A DNA stretch of 9,276 bases from an uncultured Alcanivoracaceae bacterium (GCA_937943665.1 CALEAR010000379.1:1-9276); one strand, 5' to 3'. Shown: positions 1-6,975, counted from the first letter of the stretch. Made by a program: numbers and translations. Notes: generated by a model from the sequence alone, not told the origin.

Positions 1-177
1 GATCCACAAGCCTTGGTGGCCAAATGCGAAGAGGATGCCACCAAAGCAGCCCTACGGGAAATCACAGAAGAAGCGGTGCAACGTGGAGTATTTGGTGCGC
101 CCACCTGCTTTGTGGGTGGTGAGATGCACTTTGGCCAGGATCGGCTAGAGTTTGTGCGGCGTGCTTTAGAGAAATAA
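1..177 (+). CDS. 2-hydroxychromene-2-carboxylate isomerase family protein (DsbA/GST-kappa fold), C-terminal fragment
   Basis: Only the last 58 codons are in the window; the open frame runs off the left edge and ends at TAA 175-177. The visible part reads GVFGAPTCFVGGEMHFGQDR followed by a short final helix. In the DsbA-like isomerase family, including 2-hydroxychromene-2-carboxylate isomerase and kappa-class glutathione transferases, this is the C-terminal signature: a GVFGxPT stretch with the cis-proline that faces the glutathione or active site, then a strand and FGQDRL. Members are cytoplasmic, usually about 200 residues, and act as glutathione-dependent isomerases in naphthalene breakdown or as general thioredoxin-fold oxidoreductases. 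No aromatic-degradation genes are nearby, so the real substrate is unknown and 'family protein' is the safe name. The gene converges on nth, and its terminator follows directly. Confidence 0.8.
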   Translation, partial: DPQALVAKCEEDATKAALREITEEAVQRGVFGAPTCFVGGEMHFGQDRLEFVRRALEK

Positions 178-184
178 TCCCCAG

Positions 185-210
185 GGCCTGAGTTAGTACT
201 CAGGCCTTTT
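185..210 (+). terminator. Rho-independent terminator of the isomerase gene
   Basis: A perfect 9-base-pair stem (GGCCTGAGT 185-193 with ACTCAGGCC 198-206) has a 4-base loop TAGT and is followed by TTTT (207-210). It lies 8 bases past the isomerase stop. On the other strand the same bases encode the last codons of nth (Arg-Pro-Glu-Tyr-stop), with no T run following in that direction. It therefore serves the plus-strand transcript. Confidence 0.8.
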
Positions 211-834
211 GCTCATGGGCATTTCGCATAAGTCTTCGATAATACAGCTGCCACAGCGAGGCTTGCGCGCCACACAGGTATAGCGCCCGTGCAGAATAAG
301 CCAATGGTGGGCATCTCGTTTGTACTCTTCAGGAATCACCCTCTCCAAACGCTTTTCCACTTCTAGCACTGTTTTGCCAGGGGCAATGCGGGTGCGGTTA
401 GATACACGAAAAATATGGGTATCCACCGCAATGGTGGGGTGGCCAAAGGCGGTGTTTAATACCACGTTGGCGGTTTTGCGACCCACACCGGGTAAGGCTT
501 CTAGGGCTTTGCGGTTATCAGGCACCTGGCTGTTATGTTCTTCCATAAGAATCTTGCAGGTTTTAATTACGTTTTCCGCTTTGGTGTTATAAAGCCCAAT
601 GGTTTTAATGTACTCCTTTAGCCCATCCACTCCCAAGGCATAAATGGCTTCGGGGGTATTGGCCACGGGAAATAATTTGGCTGTGGCCTTATTCACTCCC
701 ACATCCGTGGCTTGGGCGGAAAGGATCACAGCAATCAGCAGCTCAAAATCACTGCTGAAATTCAGCTCAGTGGTGGGGTTGGGGCGTTGCGCTTTTAAGC
801 GCTCAAAAATCTGAATACGTTTTTCTCTGTTCAT
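193..834 (-). CDS. nth: Endonuclease III (DNA glycosylase/AP lyase)
   Basis: Bifunctional base-excision repair enzyme that removes oxidised pyrimidines from DNA and nicks the abasic site by beta-elimination. At 213 residues it is close to E. coli Nth (211). The helix-hairpin-helix LPGVGRKTANVV (114-125) carries catalytic Lys120, and VDTHIFRVSNR carries catalytic Asp138, both at the E. coli positions. The C-terminal [4Fe-4S] loop has Cys187-X6-Cys194-X2-Cys197-X5-Cys203. The start MNREKRIQIFERL matches the family N-terminus. The bases before it (AAAAGCC) form only a poor ribosome-binding site, so translation may depend on coupling to rnfB, whose stop lies 9 bases upstream. The order rnfB-nth recalls the end of the E. 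coli rsx (rnf) operon, where nth is the last gene. The nth stop codon lies partly inside the loop of the converging terminator. Confidence 0.98.
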   Translation of the reverse strand: MNREKRIQIFERLKAQRPNPTTELNFSSDFELLIAVILSAQATDVGVNKATAKLFPVANTPEAIYALGVDGLKEYIKTIGLYNTKAENVIKTCKILMEEHNSQVPDNRKALEALPGVGRKTANVVLNTAFGHPTIAVDTHIFRVSNRTRIAPGKTVLEVEKRLERVIPEEYKRDAHHWLILHGRYTCVARKPRCGSCIIEDLCEMPMSKRPEY

Positions 835-843
835 GGCTTTTGC

Positions 844-1857
844 TTACTGTAAACCCTGTGCACGCATGGCGTTTTCTAAGGCGCGTTGTGCATTAGCATG
901 GGCGGTGGCTCTTTGGGTGAGTTCCTGCTGCCAGCGGCGGATGGCTTCTGTATCGCCCTGTGCCACCGCTTCTTCATAGGCTTGTTGCCCATCCGCAAGG
1001 GCGATGGCAGCTTTCGCCGCGGTTTTCTTTAACTCGCCAAGGCTCGGGCCTTCTGCAGCCATGCGCGCCTTGGCTTGTTCCATTAGGGCCGCCACCTGTT
1101 GTTTGGCCTCTTCTACCTCTGCTGCCAGTTGCGCAATGAGTTTTTCCTGAGCGCTGTAATCCCCTGGCTGATGCTTTTGCGCTCGGGCCAAGGCCGCTGA
1201 GGCCTGCTTATGTTGATTGCGCAGCAAGTTATAGCGCGTTTTAGCTTGTTTTAACGCGTTTTCCTCAGTGGAACTGCTGGCTGGGGCATGTTGTGCCAAT
1301 AAGCGCTCGCGCCTAGCGTGGCGCATGGCTTCCTTTTCCTTTGCTAGGCGTGCTAAGCGTGCATTGCGATTTTCATAGCGGCGGCGAAATTGCACCGCCC
1401 GTTGTTCTCGCTGCTCTGGGGAAAGCGGTTCAGGGCTAACATCGATAATATCAATACAATCCACAGGGCAGGGGGCCACGCATAACTCACAGCCTGAGCA
1501 TTCTTCCGTAATAACGGTGTGCATGAGTTTGGCGGCACCAAGAATGGCATCCACAGGACAAGCTTGAATGCATTTGGTGCAGCCAATGCATTCATCTTCG
1601 CGAATAAAAGCCACCCGCGCTTGCGGATAATGGGTGCCGCGGCTTTCATCTAGGGGAATAGTGGGGGCTTGCAGAATGTGGGCTAAGGCGGCTAACGTGG
1701 CCTCACCGCCGGGAGGGCATCGGTTATAGCTGGCCTCACCGGCGGCCATGGCCTCCGCATAGGGGCGGCAGCCCTGAAAGCCGCATTGTTCACACTGAGT
1801 TTGGGGTAGTGCAGCATCTAGCTGATCCACCAATGCCTTATGGTTGCCACTACTCAT
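844..1857 (-). CDS. rnfB: RnfB-type electron transport iron-sulfur protein, orphan form with long helical C-terminal tail
   Basis: Electron-transfer protein of 337 residues related to subunit B of the Rnf/Rsx complex, which passes electrons between ferredoxin and NADH at the inner membrane. Residues 22-47 form the RnfB-specific [4Fe-4S] domain (Cys22, 25, 30, 47; [16 protein letters not shown]). Residues 90-130 hold two ferredoxin clusters, each C-X2-C-X2-C-X3-C-P (Cys90, 93, 96, 100 and 120, 123, 126, 130). From about 150 to 337 the chain is Ala/Gln/Glu/Arg-rich and predicted helical, probably coiled coil; E. coli RsxB is much shorter (about 190 residues). The usual N-terminal membrane helix is missing: the protein starts just before the cluster domain. 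A small membrane-protein ORF overlaps its start by 8 bases. GGAAGA lies 11 bases before the ATG. No rnfA, C, D, G or E is present, so partners are unknown; supplying electrons to the Nth cluster or to another redox protein is speculation. Confidence 0.88.
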   Translation of the reverse strand: MSSGNHKALVDQLDAALPQTQCEQCGFQGCRPYAEAMAAGEASYNRCPPGGEATLAALAHILQAPTIPLDESRGTHYPQARVAFIREDECIGCTKCIQACPVDAILGAAKLMHTVITEECSGCELCVAPCPVDCIDIIDVSPEPLSPEQREQRAVQFRRRYENRNARLARLAKEKEAMRHARRERLLAQHAPASSSTEENALKQAKTRYNLLRNQHKQASAALARAQKHQPGDYSAQEKLIAQLAAEVEEAKQQVAALMEQAKARMAAEGPSLGELKKTAAKAAIALADGQQAYEEAVAQGDTEAIRRWQQELTQRATAHANAQRALENAMRAQGLQ

Positions 1858-1975
1858 GGGGCGCTGAATCTTCCTCGGATGTTGGTTTGGGCGGTGGTGT
1901 TTTACGGGCCATGCGATAGGGGGCCACTAATAATGCCACCGCAAGAAGCACAATTAAGATACCGAATGATAACAT
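1850..1975 (-). CDS. Small single-span membrane protein overlapping the rnfB start
   Basis: A 41-codon ORF (ATG 1975-1973, TAG 1852-1850). It begins [20 protein letters not shown], a hydrophobic span of about 17 residues (3-19), then a basic patch (R21, R24, K25), and ends in a proline- and acid-rich tail ([15 protein letters not shown]). That is the pattern of a one-helix inner-membrane protein with its tail in the cytoplasm by the positive-inside rule. An AGAGG ribosome-binding site lies 5 bases before the ATG. Its stop overlaps the rnfB start (ATGAGTAG, 8 bases), which implies co-translation. Classical RnfB begins with just such a helix plus a linker, so this ORF may supply the missing anchor as a separate chain, or be joined to RnfB by +1 frameshifting. 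I do not know it as a named family. The identity is inference; the ORF itself is well supported by its codons, ribosome-binding site and overlap. Confidence 0.65.
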   Translation of the reverse strand: MLSFGILIVLLAVALLVAPYRMARKTPPPKPTSEEDSAPHE

Positions 1976-1980
1976 GTTGG

Positions 1981-1985
1981 CCTCT
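1981..1985 (-). promoter_or_regulatory. Ribosome-binding site of the 41-codon ORF
   Basis: AGAGG on the minus strand, 5 bases before the ATG at 1975. It is a better-spaced site than that of rnfB, which supports the small ORF as the first gene of the operon. Confidence 0.6.
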
Positions 1986-2110
1986 GGGATGGGGGATTAA
2001 GCCGTTTGGCTGCAGTGTGCAGCCCTTTGCGCACCATGGCAAGGGTGGCGCTCATTATCAAGCCAGTGGGGCGCAAAAGTGCTACATTGAGGAAAAATAA
2101 CAACAGAAAT

Positions 2111-2117
2111 AAAGGAG
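2111..2117 (+). promoter_or_regulatory. Ribosome-binding site that fixes the amidase start
   Basis: AAAGGAG, 5 bases before ATG 2123. It decides in favour of this start over the in-frame ATG at 2006, which would add 39 residues lacking amidase-family similarity. Confidence 0.85.
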
Positions 2118-2122
2118 CCACC

Positions 2123-3607
2123 ATGAAATTTGAAGAATATCGCCAATTGGATGGATTGGCCTTAGCCAAGGCCGTGGCAGAAAAACAAGTAACTCCCGCA
2201 GAGCTATTGGAGGTGGCCATTGCTCGAGCCAATGCTGTGGATCCCGTACTTAATGCCATGGTAACCCCTCTTTATGAAGAAGCCCGTAAGGTGGCAGCAC
2301 AGCCCTTAAGTGGGCCCTTGGCGGGAGTGCCCATGTTGGTGAAGGATTATTTTCAAGAAATGGCCGGTGTGCCCCATTACATGGGCAACCTGGGATTAAA
2401 AAACCGCCAACATAGGGCTGAACAAGATGCGGAGCTTATCAAGCGTTGGCGCCAAGCAGGGTTAGTGATTTTCGGGCGCACCAGCACACCAGAGTTTGCC
2501 ATTAAAGGGGTCACGGAACCAGAGGCCACGGGCATTACTCGCAACCCATGGAATCTGCAACACACCCCAGGGGGATCCTCCGGTGGGTCAGCAGCCTTGG
2601 TGGCCGCAGGGGTGGTGCCCGTGGCGGGCGCCAACGATGGTGGAGGCTCCATTCGTATTCCAGCGGCAAACTGCGGCCTATTTGGCTTGAAGCCTGGGCG
2701 TGGGCGTGTACCCTGGGGGCCGAGCATGGTGGAGGCTATGCACGGTATGGCCATTAACCATGTGGTGAGCCGCTCCGTGCGCGATAGCGCAGCGTGGCTT
2801 GATGTGAGCCATGGCGAGGAGTTAGGCAGCTTAGTTAAATTAGAAAAGCCTGAAACCTCTTTCTTAGCCGCCACAGAAACACCCCCAGGCAAACTCAAAA
2901 TTGCAGTGAGTACACAATCGCCCATTGGCTCCGAGGTGCATCCCGAGGCCGTGAAGGCGGTGGAAAACACCATTCAGCTGCTTGAGGATCTTGGCCATGA
3001 GGTGGAAGAAGCTGCCCCCGCCATTGATGGTGAAGCCATGATGCAGCAGTGGTTACGCATGTGGTTTGTGAACTGTGCGGTAACGGTGAATCAAGTGCGT
3101 GCCTTGGGCGTAAGTGATGATGAAATTGAAGTGGATACGCGGGTGATGGCTGCGGTGGGCGCGGGTATTTTAGGAACGGATTACGTGGCTGGTTACTATG
3201 AAATCCAAGGGTATGGCCAACAATGGGATGCTTTTTTACAGCAGTATGATGTATGGCTCACTCCCACTTTAGGCATGCCGCCGGCGGAAATTGGTGCCCT
3301 TAGTACACCACCGCTACAGCAAAAAGCTGCCGCCCTTGGGTTGAAAGTGGGGGCCGCCAATGTGATTCGCCGCAGTGGTTTGCTTGAGCGCATGGCTATG
3401 GAAAACCTCAAATACACCCCCTTTACGCAAATGGCTAACGTGTTAGGTGTGCCCGCCATGTCGGTGCCCTTACACTGGTGTGAAAATGGGTTGCCCCTTG
3501 GGGTTCACTTCATGGGGGGCCATGGGGATGAGGCCAAGTTATTAAGCTTAGCGGCGCAGTTAGAGGTGGCACAGCCTTGGTTTGAGCGCACACCGAAGGC
3601 GGTTTAA
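2123..3607 (+). CDS. Amidase signature family hydrolase, similar to 6-aminohexanoate-cyclic-dimer hydrolase
   Basis: Cytoplasmic serine hydrolase of 494 residues that cleaves amide bonds with a Ser-cisSer-Lys triad. Catalytic Lys74 lies in VPMLVKDYF; the signature GGSSGGSAALVAAG (150-163) gives the cis-serine Ser152; NDGGGSIRIPAANCG (171-185) gives the nucleophile Ser176. The 24-residue gap between the two serines matches the spacing in fatty acid amide hydrolase. Length and the stretches RNPWN and FGLKPGRGRVP.GP fit the branch containing NylA, the nylon-oligomer cyclic dimer hydrolase (about 493 residues). Many such genes are annotated that way although the natural substrate is unknown. No GatB or GatC is nearby and the sequence is not GatA-like, so a role in tRNA amidation is unlikely. 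The gene stands alone between a divergent operon and its own terminator. The reaction class is firm, the substrate is not. Confidence 0.9.
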   Translation: MKFEEYRQLDGLALAKAVAEKQVTPAELLEVAIARANAVDPVLNAMVTPLYEEARKVAAQPLSGPLAGVPMLVKDYFQEMAGVPHYMGNLGLKNRQHRAEQDAELIKRWRQAGLVIFGRTSTPEFAIKGVTEPEATGITRNPWNLQHTPGGSSGGSAALVAAGVVPVAGANDGGGSIRIPAANCGLFGLKPGRGRVPWGPSMVEAMHGMAINHVVSRSVRDSAAWLDVSHGEELGSLVKLEKPETSFLAATETPPGKLKIAVSTQSPIGSEVHPEAVKAVENTIQLLEDLGHEVEEAAPAIDGEAMMQQWLRMWFVNCAVTVNQVRALGVSDDEIEVDTRVMAAVGAGILGTDYVAGYYEIQGYGQQWDAFLQQYDVWLTPTLGMPPAEIGALSTPPLQQKAAALGLKVGAANVIRRSGLLERMAMENLKYTPFTQMANVLGVPAMSVPLHWCENGLPLGVHFMGGHGDEAKLLSLAAQLEVAQPWFERTPKAV

Positions 3608-3622
3608 ATGTTAATAAAGATG

Positions 3623-3657
3623 AAAAAAGCGCCATAATTTGGTGGCGCTTTTTTTTT
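3623..3657 (+). terminator. Strong Rho-independent terminator after the amidase gene
   Basis: AGCGCCA (3628-3634) pairs with TGGCGCT (3643-3649) around an 8-base loop. Five preceding A's extend the stem to 12 pairs, and a run of nine T's (3649-3657) follows. It begins 15 bases past the amidase stop and ends 45 bases before the BCCT gene start, so the two genes are probably separate transcription units. Confidence 0.93.
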
Positions 3658-3702
3658 GCCTTGGTTAAGGTGAAAAGGAACTTTCAGTAACAAGGCCTAT
3701 TC

Positions 3703-5325
3703 ATGTTTGCAAATAACAGAGTGTTCCTCATCTCTGCTAGCATTATCTTTATTTTGGTGCTCGTGGGCGCCTTCCTTCCTGAACAATTCGCCGCCGTGGC
3801 TAACCAAGCCCAAGCCTATGTGGGGCAATATTTCGGTTGGTTTTATTTGGCATCTATTTTCTGTTTTGTGGCTTTTTTGCTGTACCTTGCCTTTGGCAAA
3901 TACGGCAAAATCCGCTTAGGGCCGCAGGATAGCACACCTGATTTCAGCTTCTTTTCTTGGGTGAACATGTTGCTTTCTGCTGGCTTTGGGGTGGGCTTGG
4001 TGTTCTATGGTATGGCAGAACCCATGATCCATTACCTTGGGCCGCCCCATGGCATGGCAGAAGCCGAAACTGCTGAAGCCATGCATCTGGCCATGCAGTA
4101 CACCTTCTTCCATTGGGGGCTTAACCAGTGGGCAGCCTTTGCCTTGGTGGGTTTGATTGTGGCCTTCTTCCAGTTCCGTAAGGAGCGCCCTGGGCTTGTT
4201 TCCAACATGGTGGAGCCGGTGCTGCGTAATGTGAAGTTTCAGCGACCTATTTTAGATGGCTTAGATGTGTTAGGGGTGGTGGCCACTGTGGTGGGCATGG
4301 CCACTTCCATTGGCTTGGGGGTGCCGCACGTGAATGGCGGGCTGCGCTTTGCTTTTGGCTTTAGCGCTACCTTTGTGGTGAAGCTCGCTATTTTAGGCCT
4401 CATGTTTGTGTGCTACATGATGTCCTCGCTCACGGGGCTAGATAAAGGCATTAAGATCCTGAGTAATTTCAACATGGGGCTGGCCATGGCCTTCTTGGTG
4501 TATTTGCTCTTTAAAGGGCCCACCGTATTTATTTTGGAAGGCTTTATTAATGGCTTAGGTGGATACATTAGTAACTTTGTGAAATGGTCCCTCACCGTAC
4601 CGCCTGAGGAAGATGGCGCTTGGATGAATCAGTGGACCTTCTTCCTGTGGGCTTGGGTGATTGCTTGGTCGCCTTTTGTGGGCACCTTTGTGGCCCGAAT
4701 CTCCCGTGGGCGCACCATTCAAGAATATGTGATGGGGGTGCTCATTGTGCCGCCCCTGCTTGCCTGCATGTGGATTGCCATTGTGGGAGGCACCGCCTTT
4801 GATATGGAAATTAACCAAGTGGCGCCCTTGGCCAATAACGTGGCAGAAAATATTACTCACGCCATGTTCGATATGTACGCCTATATGGATTACACCGTGG
4901 TATTATCTGCCTTAACCTTATTGCTGGTGTTCACTTTTTTGGTTACATCAGCGGATTCCGCCTCTTATATTGTGTCGCAAATGACCGATAATGGCTCCCT
5001 CAACCCACCCATGTACAAGCGTGTGACTTGGGGGATACTGCTTTCAGCCATTTGCTTAACCTTATTAGCCACTGGGGGGTTAAGTGCTTTGCAAACTGCC
5101 TCTTTGCTTGTGGCGCTACCGTTTGCGCTGGTGCTCTTCGTTATGATGTGGGTGTTAAAACGCGAGCTAGCCGAGGATCGCAAGCAAATGCTTTATGATC
5201 TTTACCACCGTAATGAAGGTACCCCAGTGGGGGCGGATATTTTTGAAGCGGATGAAATCACCACGCCTCCGGTGGAGGAGCGCATTAAACGTCGTATGGT
5301 GGTGACTAACCCCCGTTTGAAATAA
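3703..5325 (+). CDS. BCCT family transporter (betaine/choline/carnitine type), probably sodium-coupled
   Basis: Inner-membrane secondary carrier of 540 residues with the usual 12 hydrophobic segments; uptake of a trimethylammonium osmolyte or related sulfonium or amine is the family role. TM3 carries the glycine-rich stretch SAGFGVGLVFYGMAEP (92-107), the pattern of sodium-coupled members such as BetP. TM4 has FHWGLNQWAAF (136-146). The family signature is LWAWVIAWSPFVGTFVARIS (315-334) followed by RGRTI. Against the BetP aromatic cage (W189, W194, Y197, W374 from memory), W138 and W143 are kept, but the tyrosine is Phe146 and the TM8 tryptophan is Val319. The C-terminal cytoplasmic tail (about 488-540) is short, with a closing basic stretch (KRR, R538, K540); whether it senses osmotic stress cannot be told. 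AAGG lies 7 bases before the ATG. Family is certain; substrate (betaine, choline, DMSP or other) is open. Confidence 0.95.
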   Translation: MFANNRVFLISASIIFILVLVGAFLPEQFAAVANQAQAYVGQYFGWFYLASIFCFVAFLLYLAFGKYGKIRLGPQDSTPDFSFFSWVNMLLSAGFGVGLVFYGMAEPMIHYLGPPHGMAEAETAEAMHLAMQYTFFHWGLNQWAAFALVGLIVAFFQFRKERPGLVSNMVEPVLRNVKFQRPILDGLDVLGVVATVVGMATSIGLGVPHVNGGLRFAFGFSATFVVKLAILGLMFVCYMMSSLTGLDKGIKILSNFNMGLAMAFLVYLLFKGPTVFILEGFINGLGGYISNFVKWSLTVPPEEDGAWMNQWTFFLWAWVIAWSPFVGTFVARISRGRTIQEYVMGVLIVPPLLACMWIAIVGGTAFDMEINQVAPLANNVAENITHAMFDMYAYMDYTVVLSALTLLLVFTFLVTSADSASYIVSQMTDNGSLNPPMYKRVTWGILLSAICLTLLATGGLSALQTASLLVALPFALVLFVMMWVLKRELAEDRKQMLYDLYHRNEGTPVGADIFEADEITTPPVEERIKRRMVVTNPRLK

Positions 5326-5331
5326 TATACG
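5302..5331 (+). promoter_or_regulatory. Weak candidate leuA promoter at the end of the BCCT gene
   Basis: GTGACT (5302-5307, 4 of 6 to TTGACA) and TATACG (5326-5331, 4 of 6 to TATAAT) are 18 bases apart. The match is weak, but a leuA promoter has to lie near or before here if the hairpin at 5357-5382 stops the BCCT transcript, because there is no room for one downstream of it. Confidence 0.25.
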
Positions 5332-5340
5332 ATTATTGGT

Positions 5341-5352
5341 GCACAATTGTGC
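5341..5352. promoter_or_regulatory. Perfect 12-base palindrome, possible operator
   Basis: GCACAATTGTGC is its own reverse complement. It lies in the BCCT-leuA gap, just downstream of the candidate promoter and 4 bases before the hairpin stem. It could be the binding site of a dimeric regulator. No regulator gene is nearby and I cannot name a matching family. Confidence 0.3.
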
Positions 5353-5356
5353 TGTT

Positions 5357-5382
5357 TGCCCGCACCTTGGTGCGGGCATTTT
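5357..5382 (+). terminator. Hairpin with T run between the BCCT gene and leuA; terminator and possible leuA leader attenuator
   Basis: TGCCCGCACC (5357-5366) pairs perfectly with GGTGCGGGCA (5369-5378), giving 10 pairs over TT, or more realistically 9 over a 4-base loop, followed by TTTT (5379-5382). It can end BCCT transcription. Because its T run stops only 17 bases before the leuA GTG, it must also be part of the leuA leader. Upstream GGTGC (5338-5342) could pair instead with GCACC (5362-5366) in the left arm, which would break the hairpin. Whether this alternative is used is inference. Confidence 0.8.
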
Positions 5383-5388
5383 GATAGT

Positions 5389-5393
5389 GGAGA
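5389..5393 (+). promoter_or_regulatory. Ribosome-binding site supporting a GTG start for leuA
   Basis: GGAGA is 6 bases before GTG 5400-5402. No ATG near this point is in frame, and the resulting N-terminus matches known LeuA proteins, so the GTG start is secure. Confidence 0.8.
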
Positions 5394-5399
5394 ACCAAG

Positions 5400-6935
5400 G
5401 TGAGCAACGATCGCGTCATTATTTTTGATACCACACTGCGTGATGGGGAGCAGAGTCCCGGCGCATCCATGACAAAAGAAGAAAAAATCCGCATCGCTAA
5501 GAATTTAGAGCGTCTTGGCGTAGATGTGATTGAAGCGGGCTTCGCCATTGCCAGCCCTGGGGATTTTGATGCTGTTAAAACCATTGCGGATACCATTAAA
5601 GATAGCACGGTGTGCAGCCTCGCTCGTGCCATGGATGCAGATATTGATCGTGCTGCAGAGGCGCTGGCAGGTGCAAACTCGGGCCGCATTCATACCTTTA
5701 TTGCCACTAGCCCCATTCACATGGAATACAAGCTGCGCATTACCCCCGATGAAGTGGTGGATTACGCCGTGCGAGCCGTAAAGCGAGCGCGCAACCTGTG
5801 TGCGGATGTGGAGTTTTCCTGTGAAGATGCAAGCCGCTCCGACATCGATTTTTTATGCCGCATTGTGGAGGCCGCCATTGATGCGGGTGCGCGCACCATT
5901 AATTTACCCGATACCGTGGGTTATGCCATTCCCGAGCAATATGCCGCCTTAGTGCGTGAGTTGCGTGAACGTGTGCCCAACGCCGATAAAGCCATTTTCT
6001 CGGTGCATTGCCATAATGATTTAGGCTTGGCGGTGGCAAACTCCTTAGCAGCAGTGCAAGCCGGGGCACGCCAGGTGGAATGCACCATTAATGGTTTGGG
6101 CGAGCGCGCCGGTAATGCCGCTTTAGAAGAGGTGGTGATGGCCATTAAAACCCGACAAGATGCACTAGGCGTGCACACCAACATTAATACGCCGCATATT
6201 CTTAGCACCTCGCGCATGGTTTCTAGCATCACTGGGTTTCCGGTTCAGCCGAACAAGGCCATTGTGGGGGCGAATGCCTTTGCCCATGAGTCTGGTATTC
6301 ACCAAGATGGAGTGCTCAAGCACCGCGAAACCTATGAAATTATGACAGCACAAGATGTGGGCTGGCACACCAACCGCATGGTGCTGGGTAAGCACTCTGG
6401 CCGCAATGCCTTCCGTAGCCGCTTAGAAGCTTTAGGCATTACCGTGGAAAGCGAAAAAGCGCTGAACGAGGCCTTCGCCCGCTTTAAGGAGTTAGCGGAT
6501 AAAAAGCACGAAGTGTTTGATGAAGACATTCAAGCCTTAATGAGCCATGCCGCAAGCCCCACCAATGAGTACTATCAGCTGGTGAGCCTTGAGGTGTTAA
6601 GCCGCACCGGTGAAACCCCCGTGGCTAAGCTGGTGGTGAGTGCCGGGGAAGAAGAGCATCACCTCGAGGCGTCGGGCTCAGGCCCAGTGGATGCCACCTT
6701 TAATGCCATTGAAACCTTGGCGCAATCGGGGGCGAACTTGCAGCTATTCTCGGTGAACGCCATCACCGAGGGGGCGGATTCACAAGGCGAGGTAACAGTG
6801 CGCTTGGAGCTAGGTGGCCGCGTGATGAACGGTAACGGCACCGACACAGATATTGTGATGGCCTCCGCTCGAGCCTATTTAAACGCCTTAAACCTGCTGC
6901 GTGATAACCAGGTCAAAGAACACCCTCAGGCATAA
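5400..6935 (+). CDS. leuA: 2-isopropylmalate synthase
   Basis: First committed enzyme of leucine synthesis: condenses acetyl-CoA with 2-oxoisovalerate to 2-isopropylmalate, in the cytoplasm. At 511 residues it is near the E. coli length (523). The TIM-barrel catalytic domain (about 1-275) opens with [18 protein letters not shown]. Expected metal ligands are Asp15, His203 and His205 (SVHCHNDLG) and Asn239 ([11 protein letters not shown]); Arg14 is the catalytic arginine. The linker region [20 protein letters not shown] (285-304) follows. The C-terminal leucine-feedback domain (about 390-508) includes [15 protein letters not shown] and [19 protein letters not shown]. The start is GTG. Other leu genes (leuB, C, D) are absent, so leuA is a lone gene here. 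It follows a hairpin in its leader, but no leucine-rich leader peptide can be read, so control, if any, is not classical leader-peptide attenuation. Confidence 0.97.
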   Translation: MSNDRVIIFDTTLRDGEQSPGASMTKEEKIRIAKNLERLGVDVIEAGFAIASPGDFDAVKTIADTIKDSTVCSLARAMDADIDRAAEALAGANSGRIHTFIATSPIHMEYKLRITPDEVVDYAVRAVKRARNLCADVEFSCEDASRSDIDFLCRIVEAAIDAGARTINLPDTVGYAIPEQYAALVRELRERVPNADKAIFSVHCHNDLGLAVANSLAAVQAGARQVECTINGLGERAGNAALEEVVMAIKTRQDALGVHTNINTPHILSTSRMVSSITGFPVQPNKAIVGANAFAHESGIHQDGVLKHRETYEIMTAQDVGWHTNRMVLGKHSGRNAFRSRLEALGITVESEKALNEAFARFKELADKKHEVFDEDIQALMSHAASPTNEYYQLVSLEVLSRTGETPVAKLVVSAGEEEHHLEASGSGPVDATFNAIETLAQSGANLQLFSVNAITEGADSQGEVTVRLELGGRVMNGNGTDTDIVMASARAYLNALNLLRDNQVKEHPQA

Positions 6936-6959
6936 GGATACAATGGCGCCACGGGTGAT

Positions 6960-6975
6960 TATCAAAACATTGATA
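6960..6975. promoter_or_regulatory. Inverted repeat upstream of the cytochrome gene, possible operator
   Basis: TATCAA-AACA-TTGATA is a perfect 6-base inverted repeat with a 4-base spacer. Its right half coincides with the -35 of the only reasonable promoter candidate here. The half-sites face the opposite way to an FNR/Anr box (TTGAT-N4-ATCAA), so it is not an FNR site. The regulator is unknown. Confidence 0.3.

Larger units (their letters stand above)
1976..2122. other. Divergent intergenic region between the rnfB-nth operon and the amidase gene
   Basis: These 147 bases must hold promoters for both directions. Apart from the two ribosome-binding sites I see no convincing paired -35/-10 boxes, no clear operator palindrome and no terminator. 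On the plus strand TACATT (2083-2088) is a possible -10 without a good -35 partner, so no promoter is called. In-frame reading upstream of the amidase ATG continues to 2006 but has no ribosome-binding site and no family resemblance. Confidence 0.5.

Noticed and set aside
1..4. GATC at the exact left edge, as if a Sau3AI/BamHI cloning boundary
   Set aside because: A four-base match is easily due to chance, GATC occurs elsewhere in the window, and nothing matching is at the right edge.
2006..2122. Longer amidase from the in-frame ATG at 2006
   Set aside because: The extra 39 residues show no family similarity or ribosome-binding site, whereas AAAGGAG precedes ATG 2123 at ideal spacing.
2377..2973. 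Long minus-strand open frame inside the amidase gene
   Set aside because: Low-complexity Pro/Ala/Ser/Thr translation, no ribosome-binding site and no recognisable domain; a shadow of the real plus-strand gene.
5337..5354. Possible sigma-54 promoter (TTGG...TGC) before leuA
   Set aside because: There are 11 bases between GG and GC instead of the required 10, and no activator gene or site is present.
6960..6975. FNR/Anr box before the cytochrome gene
   Set aside because: Half-sites are in the opposite orientation (ATCAA-N4-TTGAT) to the FNR consensus.
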